Assembly (NCBI GenBank): GCA_900473045.1 | Contig: UCKS01000005.1 | Coordinates: forward strand, 159,222 to 223,221 | Length of the DNA: 64,000 nt | Origin: Hyphomicrobiales bacterium | GTDB lineage: Bacteria; Pseudomonadota; Alphaproteobacteria; Rhizobiales; Rhizobiaceae | Direction: 5' to 3' | Notes under the pieces: model-generated | The model's database searches: none | The model's input: only the letters and a program-made list of their open reading frames with translations | Told to the model about the DNA's origin: nothing | Translations under genes and position numbers: made by a program | Shown here: positions 61,042 to 64,000 of the stretch, one piece after another | Layout of the letters: each line of letters begins with the position of its first letter | Numbering within the stretch: position 1 is the stretch's first letter

Positions 61042-62433
61042 TTATCGCAGCGGCGCCAATTCGGCCTCTGCGAGGTCAAGAGCGACCAACAGACGGTCCA
61101 AGGCGAGGTCGACCGTCTCGCGGGTCCACACCAGTGGCGGCGACATGATCAGCGTGTCACCCGTGGCCCGGATCATCAAGCCGTTCTGGACGGCGTGATC
61201 CCGCACCTTGATCGCGGCTGACCCATCTGGCTTGAACCGTGTCCGTTCCCCTTTGTCCCGGACGATCTCGATAGCAGCCATCAGTCCGACCGATCGTGTT
61301 TGCCCGACCAGCGGATGATCGTTCAGCCGTCTGGCGAGCTCCTTGGCAAGATACGGGCCGGTATCGGTGCGAACCCGTTCGACGAGGCCTTCGCTCTCGA
61401 TGATCTCGAGGTTCTTCAACCCGACGGCGCAGCAGACGGGATGACCGGAATAGGTATAGCCGTGATTGAATTCGCCACCCTTCTCCACCAGCGTGCTGGC
61501 GATCCTGTCCCCGATCAAGAGCGCCGACAGCGGCTGGTAGCCCGAGGTTAGCGCCTTTGCCGTGGTAATCGTGTCGGCCTCGATGCCAAAGGTGGTGGCG
61601 GCGAACCACTCGCCGGTGCGGCCATAACCGGTAATGACTTCGTCGAGCATCAAGAGGATGTCGTATTTCCTGCAGATCCGCTGGACTTCCGGCCAGTAGT
61701 TGGCGGGCGGGATGCGCACGCCGCCGGCACCCATCACCGGTTCGCCGATGAAGGCCGCGACCTTGTCTGGGCCGGCCGCAAGGATGGCCTCCTCGATGGC
61801 GCCCGCCGCCCGCAGGCCAAAATCATCATCGCTTTCGCCGGGCAGTGCCAGCCCATAGGCATATGGTTCCAGCACGTGGACGATGTTGGGCACCGTGCCG
61901 CCCATCTGCTTGTGCATATGGCTCATGCCGCCGAGCGAGGCACCGGCCACGGTCGAACCGTGATAGGCATTGTCACGGGAGATGATGATGTTCTTTTCCG
62001 GCTTGCCCTCCAGCGCCCAATAGTGGCGCACGAGACGAACAGCGGTGTCGTTCGATTCCGAACCCGACGAGCCGTAAAAAACCTGGTTGATGTTCGGCGG
62101 AGCGATTTCGGCAAGCTTGGCGGACAGCTGCACCGGGGCCGGCGTCGCGCATTTGAAGAAGGCATTGTAGTACGGCAGTTCGCGCATCTGTGCGGCGGCA
62201 ACATCCGCCAGCTCGTCGCGGCCATAGCCGATATTGACGCACCAGAGGCCGGCCATCGCATCGAGAAGCTCGCCGCCTTCGCTATCGTAGATGAAGGGTC
62301 CGTCGCCGCGCACGATCATGCGCGACCCGTGAGCGCGCAGCTCCTTGTGATCCGTGAACGGGTGAAGAAAATGCGCAGCATCCTGCGCCTGCAACTCCGG
62401 CAGGGAATATTTATGGTTCGAAAGGGTCATCAT
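61042..62433 (-). CDS. Class III aminotransferase (omega-amino acid/putrescine type)
   Basis: PLP aminotransferase of 463 residues. Key residues: the GSSGSESNDT phosphate-binding stretch (121-130), YHGST at 157-161, D264 in LMLDEVITGYGRTGEW, and Schiff-base lysine K293 in TTAKALTSGYQPLSA. The sequence resembles aminotransferases acting on putrescine, beta-alanine or other terminal amines with pyruvate. AAGGAT precedes two adjacent ATG codons (62433, 62430). It is encoded with the ornithine cyclodeaminase downstream and faces the GntR gene across 680 bases. The exact substrate cannot be told from sequence. Confidence 0.9.
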   Translation of the reverse strand: MMTLSNHKYSLPELQAQDAAHFLHPFTDHKELRAHGSRMIVRGDGPFIYDSEGGELLDAMAGLWCVNIGYGRDELADVAAAQMRELPYYNAFFKCATPAPVQLSAKLAEIAPPNINQVFYGSSGSESNDTAVRLVRHYWALEGKPEKNIIISRDNAYHGSTVAGASLGGMSHMHKQMGGTVPNIVHVLEPYAYGLALPGESDDDFGLRAAGAIEEAILAAGPDKVAAFIGEPVMGAGGVRIPPANYWPEVQRICRKYDILLMLDEVITGYGRTGEWFAATTFGIEADTITTAKALTSGYQPLSALLIGDRIASTLVEKGGEFNHGYTYSGHPVCCAVGLKNLEIIESEGLVERVRTDTGPYLAKELARRLNDHPLVGQTRSVGLMAAIEIVRDKGERTRFKPDGSAAIKVRDHAVQNGLMIRATGDTLIMSPPLVWTRETVDLALDRLLVALDLAEAELAPLR

Positions 62434-63085
62434 CGTATCCTTGAAGTTCTGACGTTTGCTGAAACAGGGTCAGAGGGATACGGGCGGCGAGTAGCCGATA
62501 CGGGCACAGAGCAGCATCAGTTCGGCATGAAGCGTCCGCGCCGATGGCGTCGAAACGAACTCCTGCGCTCTGCGTACTGCACTCTCCGTCATGACATGGT
62601 CTTTCGCGGAAACCGGTTGCTGTTCACACCCACGATATCCGGCGGTTGCCGATGCGGCAACATGGTTTTGCTGTGGGCGTCTCTTCGATTGACATCGAAG
62701 GCCGAGCCTGTCGCGCAATCCGTACCAGCAGGCCACGGGCATGGTGAACAGCACGGGAAAGTCTTGCCGCTGGCGAACGGAAGGTTTGGGCAACGCGCTC
62801 CACGCGTTCCGCATGACCGGTCACTATCTCGACGAGGACTTCGCGTGGTCGTAACACCATGCCCGCTTTCACAGTGGGAAAAATGGACCATGTCGGATAG
62901 TCCGCCCATATGCGGAATGCGCGTCAGCGTCACGGCGAAATTGCCCTCCAGCCATAGTCGGTCTTTACCTTCGGTGAACAGACGGCCAACCGGATTGGAA
63001 AGAGCTCGGTCGTCGGGCATGACGGCAGGACCAAAAATCGCGCCTCGACCGCGTCCCGGATTATCCATATTGATATCGTCACGCA
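62434..63085. other. Long intergenic region with overlapping open frames of doubtful status
   Basis: Three open minus-strand frames overlap here (62470-62814, 62589-63143, 62624-62872). None has a recognised family, and the stretch reading MDNPGRGRGAIFGPAV near 63073 has no convincing ribosome binding site. Frame changes would be needed to join them. The region may be a decayed gene, or just a long divergent promoter between the aminotransferase and GntR genes. Confidence 0.4.
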
Positions 63086-63111
63086 GGGGAGGATCAGGGC
63101 TTTTGAAACAG

Positions 63112-63816
63112 ATGGATGCGATCGGGCTGGTTTCACTCGGCAAGCTGCCAATGGAATCGATGAAACAATGGGTTTATCGTTGCCTGCGCCAGGCCATCAT
63201 GACCGGCCGTTTTCCGCCCGGCCTGCCGGTGACCATTCAAGGCATCGCGGAAATGCTGCAGGTCAGCGCCATGCCGGTCCGCGAAGCACTCCACCGGCTC
63301 GTCGCCGACGGTGCGCTGGAACATCTCGACAATCGCCGTGTCCGGGTGCCGGATATCGATCCGGAAAAATTCGACGAGATCATTGCCGCGCGCATTGCTC
63401 TGGAGACGGTTGCCGCCGAGCGCGCCCTGCCCTCCATTGATTATCTGCGGATTGCCCGCCTGCGGCAACTCGATGACGAGATCGACGACGCCTACAAGGC
63501 CGGCAATATCGAGCTGGGCATAGAAGCCAATTTCGCGTTCCACCGCTGTCTCTATGAGGTCCGCTCGTCTGCCGTTCTTCTGCCGCTGATCGAATCCGTC
63601 TGGTTGCGGCTTGCCCCTTTCATGCGCGAGGCAACCGAGAACCTTGACGAGAGCTACCGCGTCGATCGCCACGTCCAGGCCTTGGAAGCGATTGCTGCGA
63701 AGGACGTCGTTGCTCTTAAGACGGCCATCACGGCCGATATCCAGGACGGCGCCGGGCATCTCGGTCACAAGCGATTTCTCGACGTGGAATCGCGCCAGCT
63801 CGCTGCGCGAAAATGA
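63112..63816 (+). CDS. GntR family regulator, FadR/FCD type
   Basis: Regulator of 234 residues from ATG 63112 (TTG 63103, nearer to GGGGAGGATCAGGG, is also possible). The very long frame that begins at 61876 is antisense to the aminotransferase gene and is rejected. The winged helix-turn-helix (about residues 18-82) has YRCLRQAIMTGRFPPGLPVT and LQVSAMPVREALHRLVADGA. The FCD ligand domain (about 90-225) carries metal-binding candidates in FAFHRCLYE and DRHVQALEAI. It probably controls the divergent aminotransferase/cyclodeaminase genes. A strong hairpin follows. Confidence 0.9.
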   Translation: MDAIGLVSLGKLPMESMKQWVYRCLRQAIMTGRFPPGLPVTIQGIAEMLQVSAMPVREALHRLVADGALEHLDNRRVRVPDIDPEKFDEIIAARIALETVAAERALPSIDYLRIARLRQLDDEIDDAYKAGNIELGIEANFAFHRCLYEVRSSAVLLPLIESVWLRLAPFMREATENLDESYRVDRHVQALEAIAAKDVVALKTAITADIQDGAGHLGHKRFLDVESRQLAARK

Positions 63817-63841
63817 ACATGCCGCGTGGGGTTTCGTTCTG

Positions 63842-63878
63842 ATCCTCGTCAGGAGCGCCTTGCGCCCCTGACGAGGAT
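63842..63878 (+). terminator. Strong hairpin after the GntR gene
   Basis: A 17-bp stem with one mismatch (outer arms ATCCTCGTCAG and CTGACGAGGAT) around a 3-base loop starts 26 bases after the stop. The following sequence is AT-rich but without a clean U-tract. Likely terminator; the last 120 bases of the window are AT-rich with no gene seen. Confidence 0.7.
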
Positions 63879-64000
63879 TAAAGACTGGTTAATTCGCCGG
63901 CTCTTCAGGTATTCAATCAAAAATTCGAAATACACCAACAATAACAGCAGCTTATAAGAAACTTCATTTTCTTTTGAAGACTGTGTTGACTTGTTTCGGG

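Noticed and set aside
61876..63816. A single 646-codon plus-strand gene ending with the GntR domain
   Set aside because: Its first two thirds are antisense to the aminotransferase gene and have no protein-like pattern. The GntR protein has its own start near 63112.

Overview
The window reads like accessory or chromid DNA of an alphaproteobacterium of the Rhizobiales, most likely the Rhizobium/Agrobacterium group. This is inferred from high GC, dense operons with ATGA/TGATG overlaps, many solute importers each with its own regulator, a 77-residue ribosomal protein S21 and a class II aldolase/SDR fusion of the rhizobial RhaD type. It is not a database match. No rRNA, tRNA, insertion sequence, prophage or CRISPR array was seen.

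Layout. 1-2281: a two-component system (sensor kinase cut by the window edge and frameshifted) divergent from a MipA/OmpV outer membrane protein. 2829-12111: a dipeptide-type ABC importer, a COG3964 amidohydrolase, a RidA protein, an IclR regulator and a SelA-like PLP enzyme. 12219-15888: a glycan-modification operon (GT2, methyltransferase, GtrA, GT-C-like membrane protein). 16089-22806: quinate/shikimate use (3-dehydroshikimate dehydratase QuiC, shikimate/quinate dehydrogenase, TRAP transporter, divergent TetR). 22822-33430: HyuA/HyuB hydantoinase/oxoprolinase subunits with a spermidine-type ABC importer, preceded by an 899-residue LAL-type LuxR regulator. 33575-37175: a cobalamin riboswitch heading a DUF1636 protein and a BtuFCD-type importer. 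37448-41443: small genes, rpsU, an XRE regulator and three tandem proteins of unknown, partly related type. 41628-46110: a thioesterase, a LysR regulator and a polar amino acid ABC importer. 46598-59817: a SorC regulator, aldolase/SDR fusion, VapBC, ribose-type ABC importer, MtnK, MtnA, a split transketolase and a RuBisCO-like protein. 59864-63816: ornithine cyclodeaminase, class III aminotransferase and a GntR regulator.

The most interesting part is 46598-59817. A sugar importer and the five genes mtnK-mtnA-transketolase N-transketolase C-RuBisCO-like protein diverge from a perfect 11-bp inverted repeat whose arms carry outward-facing TTGACA boxes. MtnK and MtnA keep their catalytic motifs, so the entry steps are probably phosphorylation and isomerisation of 5-methylthioribose or a 5-deoxypentose. 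What follows is unusual: a split transketolase sits where a cupin or an enolase would be expected next to the RuBisCO-like protein, and a Zn aldolase fused to a dehydrogenase lies nearby. This may be an undescribed salvage route for S-adenosylmethionine by-products.

Two features recur. All six solute-binding-protein genes are followed by a perfect hairpin, and most regulators sit beside a palindrome that could be their operator. Two genes (the sensor kinase and one of the tandem unknown proteins) carry single-base frameshifts that are either real decay or sequence errors.
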